This document shows, one piece after another, positions 35,159 through 46,730 of a DNA stretch of 64,000 bases (positions are counted from its first letter, which is position 1; every line of letters begins with the position of its first letter). The notes under the pieces are model-generated. The model saw nothing but the letters and a program-made list of their open reading frames with translations. It was not told the DNA's origin and made no database searches. The stretch is from Panax quinquefolius. Its lineage: Eukaryota; Streptophyta; Magnoliopsida; Apiales; Araliaceae. The DNA is taken from positions 46,717,652 to 46,781,651 of the forward strand of contig CM035163.1 of NCBI GenBank assembly GCA_020205615.1, in the 5' to 3' direction. The position numbers were made by a program, and so were the translations under genes.

Positions 35159-38070
35159 TGTGATGCCCCCAAAATAGGTATACATCACCCATCTTAGGTC
35201 GCCAGATACAAGGTACTGAATACAAATACAAACTAATTATACAACAGTCGTGTAAAATATGACAAAATATAATCTAAGAGTTTTAATACGTATATTGTCA
35301 TCTAGACAGTATACAAACTCAATGAAGTCCTCATTACATTTATTATCACATTATTTTATAGAATAGTGAGGACTACTATGACACCATCTCGAACCGTCAC
35401 TCCATTCCCTGACTAGTCCCGGCTACATTCTCATTTCCTGAAGAGAACAACGAAAGCAAAAGGGTGAGCTCAACTAGCCTAGTAAGAAATATTATAACTA
35501 AGTTAATGCAGAATAAATTATCATTAGCCTTCAACAATGTTAAACTGATCAAATACAATAGACATCAAGTTTAACTGCAGCGGAACAAGCAATCCATTAA
35601 AAGAGTTAAGTAGAGAATAAAATCTATTATCTTTTATGATTTAAAAGGTTTTTCATCACTTTTATCGCTGGGACTCAGCTTAATAAATAAACCACATCAT
35701 TCCTGCACTACGGCCAAGAATATTCATTAGTATCACAACCACAAATTATCTATGCACTACGGGCCAAGGATATTCGTGTATTCATCAATGGTCATGATCA
35801 TGCCAACAACGGTCCATCAATGCACTACGGGCCAATGAAGACTTTTACCACATCATTTGTAACATTACGGTCATGATTACACCAAATAATCCCTGGTCAT
35901 AATCATACCAAGTCCATCTATGCACTATAGGCCACAGATGACTTTCAAAAAAAAATATAAACATGAGGATGATGACAATGATATAAGAGTTCAATAAAAC
36001 AAGTTCAAGAATTAATTTATTCACGAACTAATAACATCCAAATTGTCAACATGATACTTCTTTGTAGAGTAAAATTTAAGAATGTTCAGAAGAATATTTC
36101 CATGAAAAGATACTGGATGAAGCGCGAATATCAAGGTTATTCCACTAATTTTATGGAGTATAGAAGTCAAAACTTTAACCAACTGAGTATAATAAAGAAT
36201 GGAATAACAAAAGAAATCATTATGCATGCGGTACTTAAGCATGATGCAAAGTTATTCAACGTAATAATAAATAACGGAACTAGGTCGGTAAAGTAATATC
36301 ATGCGCAAGCGGGATATTCAGCGAGAATAATAAAGAATGGAATAACAACGAAATCAACATGCATGCGGTATTGGCATGAGGCGAGTTATTCCAATGAGAA
36401 TATTAAATAACGGAACCCGGTCCGGCGTAAAATGCATGCAGACGGGATATTCCAATGAATAATAAAGAATGGAATAACGTAAGAATTTCACCATGTATGC
36501 GGTACTTTGCATATACAAAGTTATTCCAACATAATAATAAAGAATGGAATAATGAAGAATTTCACCATGTATGCGGTACTTCACATAGGCAAAGTTATTC
36601 TAACATAATAATAAAGAATGGAATAATGTAAGAATTTCACCAAGTATAGGGTAGCCATGATATGAAGGTTATTCCAATGTAAATAATAAAGAATGGAATA
36701 ATGAAGTTCTCTTCATTAATCTGAAAGAAATAATACCCTTACGAGTACAACAAATAATATCCCTTACCTTATAAAGAAGAGTACTCACCAGGTGAGGCGG
36801 GGATATACTTGAAGAAACTTGTACTACGCTCAAAGCTTTCTTAAACGCTAAAGAAATACGCTCAAGATTATGGAAGAAGAATTCTTTCTACAGTTTCTCT
36901 TTCTAGAGTTTCAGTGAATTCGTAAGAAATAATGAAGGAATGAGCTTCTATTTATAGAAGAATGGACTGAATAGTAACCAATCCATGAACGGTCCAGATT
37001 GATTTACTTTTAAACGTACGGTCCAGATTGGTTTACAATAAAATATAATATATTCTATTTATAATCTAATAAAACGAATAACTTTATAAAAGTATTACTG
37101 CTTTTATATAAAAAGATTTTACTATCTGATATCTATCGCAGCACTATCATGCAAACACTATGCATTATAAAATATAATATATTCTAAATATTGTCTAATA
37201 AAATGAGATAACTTTATAAAAGTATTATGTTTTATATAAAAAGATTTTACTATCTGAAACACTATGCAGGCATTATACAAACACTATGCATAATAAAATA
37301 TAATATATTCTAATTATTGTCTAATAAAATAAGTAACTTTATAAAAGTATTCTATTTTATATAAAAGCGTTTCTATTTTATAACATTAATAATACTAATA
37401 AAATAAAACTTCATCATCATTATTATAATTCACACTATTAATCGACCGTGTCGCTTCTCGTGAAAGAGGAGCTTTTCAATAAGGATTTCTCCCTATCATG
37501 CCGCATTAGGTGACCAAACCCTTCCTTGGCGTAACTTACAGACATCGTTAATAATGTAAATAATAATATTAACAACTTTGTTATCTCAATTATTGATTTA
37601 ATAATATATAAAATATTGACAATAATTGAATCATATAACGTGAGATACTATGCAATAATTACTGAAGCAATAATTGAACAAAACTGAGTGACTTCTCACG
37701 TAAGCATCAATAATCAATACAATTGTCTTTCTATGTAACCACAGCAGACATTCTTTGTACTTTTATTACCGAGTAGTTCAACAGTTTTAATTGTAAAACT
37801 TTCGTCGTTATTTTCATAAAAATATTTTTGTCATTATCTCAATCTGATAATAATTCCGTTGTGGGGTCCACCAATGATTGTGCCGTCGTACGGATATTCC
37901 CTAACAAAAAGAATATTCCCCGACCAATCGAATATTATATTACAACTTGCATACTTTGCAAAATTTATAAATATTAATCACAACTATAACATTATCTCAA
38001 ATCCACACCATAATTTAAAAAAATATTTCGAGAAAATTAAATCTGTATTCATAAAATTTGGGGTCTCACA
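35159..38070 (-). repeat. 5' LTR of element D
   Basis: Pairs with 30102-32983. The GAATGGAATAA unit array lies at about 36185-36710 and the TATA box at 36948-36956. Confidence 0.85.
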
Positions 38071-38378
38071 GGGTATTTCAACAGTTTAACGATAAAACTT
38101 TCGCCGTTATTTTTATAAAAAGATAATCCTGTCGTTTTTTAACTACATGATACTTTTCGTTGTTGGGTCCACTTGAAGATTATTATTAAATAAATGCGAA
38201 TATTTCCTGTTAAAATGAATATTCCCCGACTAATCGAATATTATATAACCACTTGCGTACTTTGTAAAATTTGTAAATACTATCCACAACTATAATATTA
38301 TATCAAATTCACACCATAATATTCAAAAATATATTTCGAGAAAAATTATTCTTTATTCATAAAAGTTGGGGTCTTACA
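38071..38378 (-). repeat. 5' LTR of element A, remaining part
   Basis: Resumes the LTR interrupted at 30101: starts GGGTATTTCAACAGTTTAAC (compare 16225 onward) and ends GTCTTACA, reading TGTAAGACC on minus. Confidence 0.85.
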
Positions 38379-38383
38379 ATAAC

Positions 38384-38635
38384 TATTTACTCAAAGGTTC
38401 TTTTATGATTAATGTTGAAATCTATATTATCTGGAAAGTTGTTGATCGCTAGGGAGGCTTATCCATATTGCAGAATAAATATTATTTATTTAAATAAATT
38501 AATAGTTTAATTTATTTATTTAAATAAGATTAGAGTTGTTTTAATTGATTTATTCACAACCAGTTTAATATGGAGAACCTAAAGGGTCGCAGCATAAAAG
38601 GAAGAATAATTATTTAAGAAGTTAATGGCATAATC
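38384..38635. other. continuation of the sequence A inserted into
   Basis: Joins to 13400-14219 across element A. Non-coding, AT-rich, with ATGGAGAACCTAAAGGGTCG near 38570, a phrase reminiscent of plant Copia LTRs. Cut at 38635 by element B. Confidence 0.35.
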
Positions 38636-39719
38636 TGTAAGACCCCAACTTTTATGAATAAAGATTAATTTCTCTCGAAATATATTTTTGAATATTATGG
38701 TGTGGATATGATATAATGTTATAGTTGTGGGTAATATTTACAAAATTTGTAAAGTAAGCAAGTGGTTATATAATATTCGATTAATCGAGGAATATTCGTT
38801 TTAACAGGAAATATTCGTACGACGGCACAATCATTGGTTGACCCCACAACGGAAGTATTGTCGTAGTAAGAAAATGACAGAATTATCTTTTTATAAAAAT
38901 AACGGCGGAAGTGTTACCGTTAAAACTGTTGAACTACCCGGAAGTAAAAGTACAGTAATACGCGTGGATGCATAGTAGCACATGGTATTAGTTATTGATG
39001 ATTACGTAAGAAGTCACTCAATTATACTCAATTATTGCTACAGTAATTGTTGCATCATATCTCTCATATTATTGATTCGGTTATTGTCATAGTATCATCT
39101 ACATAATATGATATATTATTAAATCAATAATTGAGACGACAAAGTTGTTTATATTATTAAATTGCAATATTTACAATGTCTAGAAGTTCTGTCAAGGTGA
39201 GGTTTGGTCACCTAATTGTGCGCCAATAGGGAGAAATCCTTATTGGAAAGCCCCCTCTTTCTTGGGAATGACCTGGTTGTTAAATATTGTGAGTTATAAT
39301 ATTAATGATGAATAAGTTCGTGTTGATTATAGATGAATTTGATAGTTCCATTGTGTTGAACTTATTTGTGTTAGTGGAAATCGACTTTTATTTTGATAAT
39401 AATTGATGTCTGGAGGATATATTGTTCAATCGGGTATTTGGGGCACTTTTTGTGTCGGAGTACTATTCACGAGTTACTATTCATGAGTTACTATTCACAG
39501 GTTACTATTCACCCGATTACTATTCACTCTAGTATTATTCACTCGGGTATTTGGGACACGTTTTGTGTTAGGGTACTATTCACGAGGTTACTATTCCCGA
39601 AATACTATTCACGGGATACTATTCACCCGAAAAATATATTTTTTTTCGGTCCAAATCATTTTTGGGTACAATATTATTCCATGAGGAGATGTGCTAATTT
39701 TTCAGACCGTTGGTTGAAA

Positions 39720-39900
39720 TTATAATAGTAAATCAATATGGATCGTTGGTTTAAAGCTTTAATAGTAAATCAATATGGATCGCAAGTTTAAAGTATTAAT
39801 AGTAAATCAATATGGATCACTGGTTTAAAGTTTTAATAGCGAATCAGTATGGACCGTTGGTTTAAGTTTTAATAGTAAATTAATATGGATCGTCCGTTTA
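39720..39900 (+). repeat. 37-bp tandem repeat in element B LTR
   Basis: About four to five units of AATAGTAAATCAATATGGAT followed by CGTTGGTTTAAAGTTTT. The 3' LTR has about five units at 47805-47990. D and B share the related CAATCTGGACC segment just beyond it. Confidence 0.75.
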
Positions 39901-40119
39901 AAAGTAAATCAATCTGGACCATTCATGAATTAGTTACAATTCATTCCATTCTCCTATGAATAGAAGCTCATTCCTTCATTATTTCTTACGAATTCACTAA
40001 AACTCTAGAGAGAGAAATTATAGAGAGAAAGAAGAAGAGAAGTTTGCTACCTTACTTTTCCAATATCCAGTTCTTCTAAGGTAAGGGGTATTATTTCTTT
40101 CGTATTCATGAAGAGAACT

Positions 40120-40830
40120 TCTGTTATTCCATTCTTTTTTATTATGTTGGAATAACTTGTATACGCGGACTCCCCTATACTTGGTGAAATTCTTCTGTTA
40201 TTCCATTCTTTATTATTATGTTGGAATAACACATACATCTCAATCTGCATACATGGTGAAATTCTTATGTTATTCCATTCTTTATCATTACATTTGGAAT
40301 ATCATGTGCCGGTTATGTATTACGCTTTGACACGGTTCCATTAATTATTATTACATTGGAATAACCTTTACATCTTTGTCTATCGCATGCGTGGTGATAT
40401 CTGTTGTTATTCCATTCTTTATTATTCTATTGGAATATCCTGTCGGTGCAAATTTCGCCTGACCTGGTTCCATTAATTATTATTCTGTTGGAATAACCTG
40501 TCTCTGCGGTCTATCGCATGCATGGTGATTTCTGTTATTATTCCATTCTTTATTATTCTATTGGAATATCTTGTCGATTATGAATTTACTTTGACTCGGT
40601 TACATTTTTTATTATTACGTCCAGAATATCTTGTGCGTGCGTTCGCACGTGACACAGTTCCATTCTTTATTATTACATTGGGGAATAACACATGCATGCG
40701 ATCTATCGCACGCATTGTGAATCATACATTATTCCATTCTTTATTATTACATTGGAATAACACATACATGTGGATTACCACATGCATGGTGAATGATCCT
40801 TTGTATTCATTCCTTATTAAATTATGGAAA
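40120..40830 (+). repeat. minisatellite of ~75-bp units in element B LTR
   Basis: About nine units each starting TTATTCCATTCTTTATTATT and followed by GGAATA and a variable stretch with TGCATGCG/CATGGTGA. Second copy at 48200-48870; inverted in D at about 31130-31650 and 36185-36710. Confidence 0.75.
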
Positions 40831-41911
40831 TGATCTGTATACGTGGATTACCACATGGCGGGCGAAAATCCATTTACAGTTTCTTATATTCTATTATACA
40901 CAGTTGGTTAAAGTTTTGGATTTTATACTCCATGAAATTAGTAGAATATCCTGGATATTTGCACTTCATCCAGTATCTTTTCATGAAAATATTATTCTGA
41001 GCATTCTTGAATTTTTCTCCACATAGAAGTATCATGTTGACAATTTGGATGTTGTTGGTTCCTGGATAAATTAATTCTTGAACTTGTTTTATTGAATTAT
41101 TATGTCATTGTCATCATCCTCATGCTTATATTGTAATGAAAGTCATCTTTGACTTACGTGCATAGATGGACTTAGTATGATTATGACCAGGGATCATTCG
41201 GTATAATCATGACCTGTAATATTATAAATGATATGGTAAAAGTCCTCAGTGACCTATAATGTATTGATGGACAATTTTTGGTATGATTATGACCAGGGAT
41301 TGTTCGGTATAGTCGTGATCATTGATTATTTAATGAATATCCTTGGCCCATAGTACAGGGATGATTAGATGATGTGTTTTATTTATTAAGCTGAATCTCA
41401 ACGATAAAAATTGATTAAAACATTTTAAACCATAGAAGATAGTAGATTTTATTCTCTACTTGACTCTTCTAATGGATTGCTTGTTCCGCTGCAGTTAAAC
41501 TTGATGTCTATTGTATTTTATCAGTTTAACATTGTTAAAGACTAATGATAATTTATTCTGCATTATCTTAGACATAATATTTCTTACTGGGCAAGTTGAG
41601 CTCACCCTTTCTTTCACTGTTCTCTTCAGGAAATGAGAATATAGCTGGGACGAGTCGGGGAACGAAGTAATGGTCCAGATGATAGCATTAGTAGTCCTCA
41701 CTATTCTGTTAAATAGTGTGACAATAAATGTAATGAGAACTCCATTGAGTGTGGATATTGTCTAGATGACAATATTCTTATTAAAACTCTTAGTTTATGT
41801 TTTGTCGTATTTTACACGACAGTTGTATTATTAAGTTGTATTTGTATTTTTGTACCATGTATTTGGCGAATCAGAATAGGTGATGTATACCTATTTTGGG
41901 GGCGTCACATT

Positions 41912-41923
41912 TGGTATCAAAGC
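41912..41923 (+). other. primer-binding site of element B (tRNA-iMet)
   Basis: TGGTATCAAAGC two bases after the LTR end at 41909. Confidence 0.8.
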
Positions 41924-42095
41924 TTAGGGATGATCCCTGGCTGAGATGTAAGGCAAGAACTAGGAGGGGAGAGACGGGGGAATTCCTTCACTAATATGAC
42001 CTACCTAAGTTTCTTTGGTATTTAATTGGTCGGTCAGAGTATAGGGATAATATGTGATATGTTAATTAACCCTTGTTTTGTTTCAGTATTTGAAA

Positions 42096-43196
42096 ATGGC
42101 ATCCGAAAATGTTGAGATAATCAATGAAGCACGTGAGACCGTTGAGTCACCAACGATCAATGCCTGGGGTAATGTGCAACAGAAAGACAATAATCCTCAT
42201 GTAAACAATAACACCGATGAAATGGTGAGCGATGGGATGGTCGGAGGCTTTATGCAATTCATGCAACATCGCCAAGGCGGCTCTCATCCAAAATGCGGTG
42301 GAAACAACGACTCACTCACTCGGTCACCGCTAAGCGATTCAAGGAGCTGGGACCACCGGAGTTTTTGAGAGCCAAAACCACTAAAAAGGCGGAGACGTGG
42401 ATAAAGCGGATCAACAAGATATTTGATGTCTTGGGATGCTCCAAGGAGAAAAAGGTTCCTTTGCCACCTTCATGTTGCGTCGAGGCGATTCTTGGTTGGA
42501 ATCTGTAAAGCGTACTCAACCTGCCTCACTGAAGATGTCTTAGGAGAAGTTCTAAGAGCTATTCAACGACAAGTACTTTCCTGAAAGTATTCATCACATG
42601 AAGGAGGTAGAGTTCATCAAGCTTGAAAGCAAAACAATATGGCCAGTGGCGCGATGCTGAAGCTAAGTTTGCGTTTTTTCTCGGTTTCGTCCCCTCTTGG
42701 TTGATAATGAGGAGAGAATGATCACGAATGTTTTAAGAGGTTTGAAACCCGAGATACGTCAATACCTTATCTCTCATAAACTGTGTTTGTATTCGGATGT
42801 TGTGAATAGGGCTCGATTATTGGGCGCGATAATGAGTCAACCCAACCAAGAGAGATCGGTAGATAAGTCGATAATACCGGTGGTAGCGATCATCGAGCGG
42901 TGACAACAAACGTGGAGGAATCAACATGCTTAGAAATGATAACCACTTTGGTGGTAATCATGGCCAAGACAATAGGAGTGGAAAGTTCAAGAAGAAGGTT
43001 CAATGAAGATGGAAAGATGTTAGCACCAAAGACCATTGTTAAGGAACAAAAAGCACCATGGCCGTATATGTTACAAATGTGGAGGGGAAGGACACATAAG
43101 TCCAAACTGCACGATGCAGTCCAAAGTATTTTATAATTGTGGAAAAGAAGGCCACTTAGCCCGATTTTATCGTGCATCAAAGTCAAGTCCAACTGG
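42096..43196 (+). pseudogene. element B gag
   Basis: Starts MASENVEIINEARETVES at 42096, shifts frame near 42300 (the GPPEFLRAKTTKKAETWIK segment is in another frame) and again near 42500-42700. Zinc knuckles lie at about 43060-43180: [14 protein letters not shown] is intact, while the second reads [14 protein letters not shown] with first and last Cys lost. Confidence 0.8.
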
Positions 43197-43197
43197 G

Positions 43198-43770
43198 ATG
43201 GAGGCATCTAAGGGTGTCCCAAACAAGACAAAACTAGTAGTTCAAGGGAGAGCATTTGTCGTAACCCAAAAAGCGAGGAATCCGAACGAGGTGATCACGG
43301 GTAAGCTAATCATAAACTCTAGTGAAGTTTATACTTTATTTGATACCAGTTCTACCCATTCCTTTATTTCTCCTACTTGCGCTCAACATTTAAATTTGAC
43401 TCCGGAGAAATTAGACTTTGACTTATCTATTGAAACTCCGTTGGAAGAAACCTTCATTACATCCACGGTTTATAAGTCTTGTTTAATTCAAATCGGTAAC
43501 CGCATGTTACTTGTCGATCTTATTTCTTAAAAAATACTTGCATTCGATGTGATTCTAGGGATTGATTGATTAACTACTCATCATGCAAAAATTGATTGTT
43601 TTCGTAAGGTTGTTAGCTTTCATATTCCTAACCAACCTATTATGCAAATTCAAGCAACCAAACCATTAAAATTCATCACTGTCATCTCAAGCCATAAAGT
43701 TATTCATTTATTGAAAAACGGATGTTAAGCTTTCTTAGCTCATGTCACAGATCTAAACAAAAATACGTCA
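43198..43770 (+). pseudogene. element B protease region
   Basis: [20 protein letters not shown] through [12 protein letters not shown] (Gly of the DTG triplet replaced by Ser) and [18 protein letters not shown]. Stop at 43528 and further breaks up to the RT linker. Confidence 0.8.
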
Positions 43771-43773
43771 GTT

Positions 43774-45090
43774 TTGAATGATATTTCTATTGTTAATGAA
43801 TTTCCTGACGTATTCCCGGAAGAACTTCCTAGCCTACCCCCAGAGCGTGAAATTGAATTTTGTATCGATCTTAAAACCGGTACAAAACTCATTTCCAAAG
43901 CCCTATATCGAATGGATCCTATTGAACTTCAGGAGTTAAAAACCCAACTACAGGAATTGTTAGACATAGGTTTCATTCGTCCTAGTACGTCTCCTTGGGG
44001 TGCTCCTATTCTATTCGTGAAGAAGAAAGATGGAAGTATGCGACTTTGTATTGATTATCGGGAGTTGAATCATGTCACCATCAAAAATAGGTACCCGTTA
44101 CCCTCGTATTGATGATCTGTTTGACCATTGCAAGGCGCCAAATTCTTTTCAAAGATTGATCTTCGTTCTGGATATCACCAATTGAAGATTAGAACCGATG
44201 ACATTCCAAAGACGGCTTTCAGAACTCATTACGGGCATTATGAATTCCTAGTCATATCTTTTAGATTGACTAATGCTCCTACTTCTTTCATGGACATGAT
44301 GAATCGAGTATTCAAGGAATATTTGGATCACTTTGTGGTCGTCTTTATTGATGACATCCTCATATACTCCAAAACCCGTGAAGACCATGAGCAACACTTG
44401 AGGTTGATACTTCAAAAGCTTCGTGAAAACAAGCTATATGCCAAGTTGAAGAAATGTGAGTTCTGGCTTGAGGAAGTTGCATTCCTTGGGCACGTGATAT
44501 CAAATCATGGAATATCTATTAACCCGACAAAGATTGAAGCAATTCAAAGCTGGGAGCAGCCTAAGTCAGTGACCGAAGTACGTAGCTTTCTCGGCTTAGC
44601 TGGTTATTATCGGAGATTCGTAGAAGGGTTTTCTCGAATTCTTACTCCATTAACGCAATTGACGAAAAGATACAAAATTTGGTTGGAGCGAGGAATGTGA
44701 AAGAGTTTTCAAGAACTCAAAAGTAGACTCATTTATTTTGTTACGACAATACCATCCAGCACGGAGGAATTTGTCATTGTGATGATGCTTGAGCAAAGGG
44801 TTAGGATGTGTTCTCATGAAACATGGGAAAGTCATAGCCTATGCCTCACAACAACTCAAAGAATATGAGAGGAATTATCATACTCATGATCTAGAGTTGG
44901 GGCATTGCTATCGTTTTTAACTTTAAGATTTGGAGGCATTACACATATGGAGAGAAGGTGGAAATCTATCTGGATAATAAAAGCCTTAAATATTTCTTCA
45001 CCCAAAAGGAACTCAACATGTGGCAACGACGTTGGCTTGAGTTGTTGAAAGATTATGATCATACCATCCAATACCATCCTGGAAAAGTGA
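43774..45090 (+). pseudogene. element B reverse transcriptase and RNase H
   Basis: 43774-44112 and 44128-44700 together hold the [35 protein letters not shown], then [14 protein letters not shown] with the catalytic IDD intact, and [18 protein letters not shown] one-base-type frame break lies at 44110-44128. RNase H (44700-45090) is heavily damaged, with YHPGKVNVV at its end. Confidence 0.85.
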
Positions 45091-45296
45091 ACGTAGTAGT
45101 TGGCGCGTTGAGTAGAAGATCATATGCGATGCGAGTGCGATATTGTCAATCTGAAGGCCCATTTTGTATGACTTACAAAGGATGGAGATAGAGTTAAAGA
45201 CTCAGGGACCCACGTGATGATGGCGAATATATATGAGTAGAACCGACTTTAATCGATAAAGTTAAAAAGTTTGGTCAAGCTACAGACCTGGAGCTG

Positions 45297-46719
45297 ATGC
45301 GTATGAGGAAGAAAGTGCAAGAAGGTGCTATTCTGGAAGTAAGAATCGATGAAGAAGGAATACTTCGAGTCAACTCCAGACTTTGTGTTCCTAATGATTC
45401 TGACTTGAAGTATAAAATCATGATGGAGGCACACAACACACCGTTTGCAATCCATCCTAGGAGTTCCAAAATGTATCGTGATCTTTGACATACATTTTGG
45501 TGGAGCAATATGAAGAAAGAGATAGCGGGGTTTATCTCAAGGTGTCTAACTTGTCAACGAGTCAAGGCTGAGCATCAAGTGCCAAAAGGTCCATTGCAAC
45601 CACTTAAAATTCCAGAATGGAAGTGGGAGCACATTACCATGGATTTAGATTCTTGGTCTTCCCAAGGTTTCTCAAGGCATAGATGTGATTTGGGTCATTG
45701 TTGATAGATTGACCAAGTCTGCTCATTTTTTACCGATACGAGAAACTTATACACTTGAACGTCTTGCTGGTATGTACATAAACGAGATTGTTAGATTGCA
45801 TGGTATGCTAGTAGCCATAGTTTCTGATCGAGACCCAAGATTCACTTCAAGATTTTGGGTTAGTTTGCAAAAAGCTATGGGCACGGATTTACGATTTAGT
45901 TCGGCATATCATCCTCAAACGGATGGACAGTCGGAAAGGACTATTCAAACTCTTGAAGATTTATTAAGACTCTGTGTCCTTGACTTCAAGGGAAGTTGGG
46001 ACAAGTTCTTACCATTGGTAGAGTTTTCCTACAACGACAGTTATCAAGTAAGTATTGGCATGGCTCTATTCGAGGCGTTGTATGGAAGAAAGTGTCGTTC
46101 TCCAGTATGCTGGGATGAGGTGGGTGAAGCAACGTTGTTGGGACTGGAGTTGGTACGTATGACTACGGAAAAGATTCAAATGATCCAACAACATATAAAA
46201 ACCTCACAAGATCGACAAAAGAGTTATGCTGATCTTCATCGAAAAGTCGTGGAATTCGATATTGGAGATTATGTGTTGTTACGTGGTGCTCTATGGAAAG
46301 GAGTTACAAGATTTGGAAAGAGAGGAAAGCTTAATCCTCGATTCATTGGCCCATTTTTAATCATCGATCAAGTAGGAAATGTGGCCTATAGACTCGCCTT
46401 ACCACCAAGTATGTCTCGTGTTCATAATGTTTTTCACATATCTATGTTACGTAAATATGTGAAGGACCCGAACCACATTATTGAATTAGAACCAGACTAG
46501 ATAGAGGAAGATTTAACGTATGAAGAGTTACCTGTTAAAATCTTGGATAAGAAGGATCATATTCTACGCTCCAAGGTTATACCTCAAGTTAAAGTTTTGT
46601 GGAGAAACCACGATGTGGAAGAAATGACCTGGGAGTTAGAATCTGAGATGAAGTCAAGATATCCTCACCTCTTTGATATACCAGGTACGTACCCTAATTT
46701 TGAGGATGAAATTTCATAA
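45297..46719 (+). pseudogene. element B integrase with chromodomain
   Basis: HHCC region at 45430-45570, damaged by a stop after MYRDL (45486-45488); core 45600-46110 with frame break near 45650 (MDLDSWSS instead of MDFVTGL) but IVSDRDPRF and TDGQSERTIQTLEDLL present. 45685-46500 is open for 271 codons, ending at a TAG (46498-46500) just before the chromodomain EEDLTYEELPVKILDKK...VLWRNHDVEEMTWELE, which reaches about 46719. Confidence 0.85.
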
Positions 46720-46730
46720 GAAGGGGAGGT
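46718..46730 (+). other. polypurine tract of element B
   Basis: AAGAAGGGGAGGT directly before the 3' LTR start at 46731. Confidence 0.75.

Larger units (their letters stand above)
30102..38070 (-). mobile_element. element D: non-autonomous chromovirus derivative
   Basis: Minus-strand element inserted in the 5' LTR of A with flanking GGGCA (30097-30101) and GGGTA (38071-38075), 4 of 5 matching. LTRs 30102-32983 and 35159-38070 (2,882 and 2,912 bp) share ends with A, B and C. The interior is only 2,175 bp: primer site, an N-terminal ORF that starts like gag but turns into an acidic coiled-coil protein, a decayed protease, then remnants of the integrase end and chromodomain. RT, RNase H and the integrase core are absent. 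It must have moved using the proteins of a relative. Confidence 0.85.
14220..38378 (-). mobile_element. element A: Ty3/gypsy chromovirus (Tekay/Del-like), nested
   Basis: Minus-strand element with LTRs starting TGTAAGACCCC (at 16527 and 38378) and ending GGTGTCACA/GGCGTCACA (at 14220 and 27661). It has an initiator-Met primer site, gag, protease, RT, RNase H, integrase and a C-terminal chromodomain. Flanking duplication is ATAAT (14215-14219) versus ATAAC (38379-38383), 4 of 5 matching. Elements E (in the integrase region) and D (in the 5' LTR) are inserted in it; without them A is about 9.8 kb. Long LTRs, the tRNA-iMet primer and the VKVLWRNYDVEEMT chromodomain point to the Tekay/Del lineage. 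All genes carry stops and frameshifts, so it is a dead copy. Confidence 0.85.
38636..41909 (+). repeat. 5' LTR of element B
   Basis: 3,274 bp, TGTAAGACCCC to GGCGTCACA. It carries three arrays in order: TACTATTCAC units (39468-39628), a 37-bp unit (39720-39900) and the TTATTCCATTC units (40120-40830). Confidence 0.85.

Noticed and set aside
40522..41026. Plus ORFs of 103 and 77 aa in the element B LTR
   Set aside because: Lie in the 75-bp minisatellite and LTR; no coding signature and not conserved in the paired LTR.
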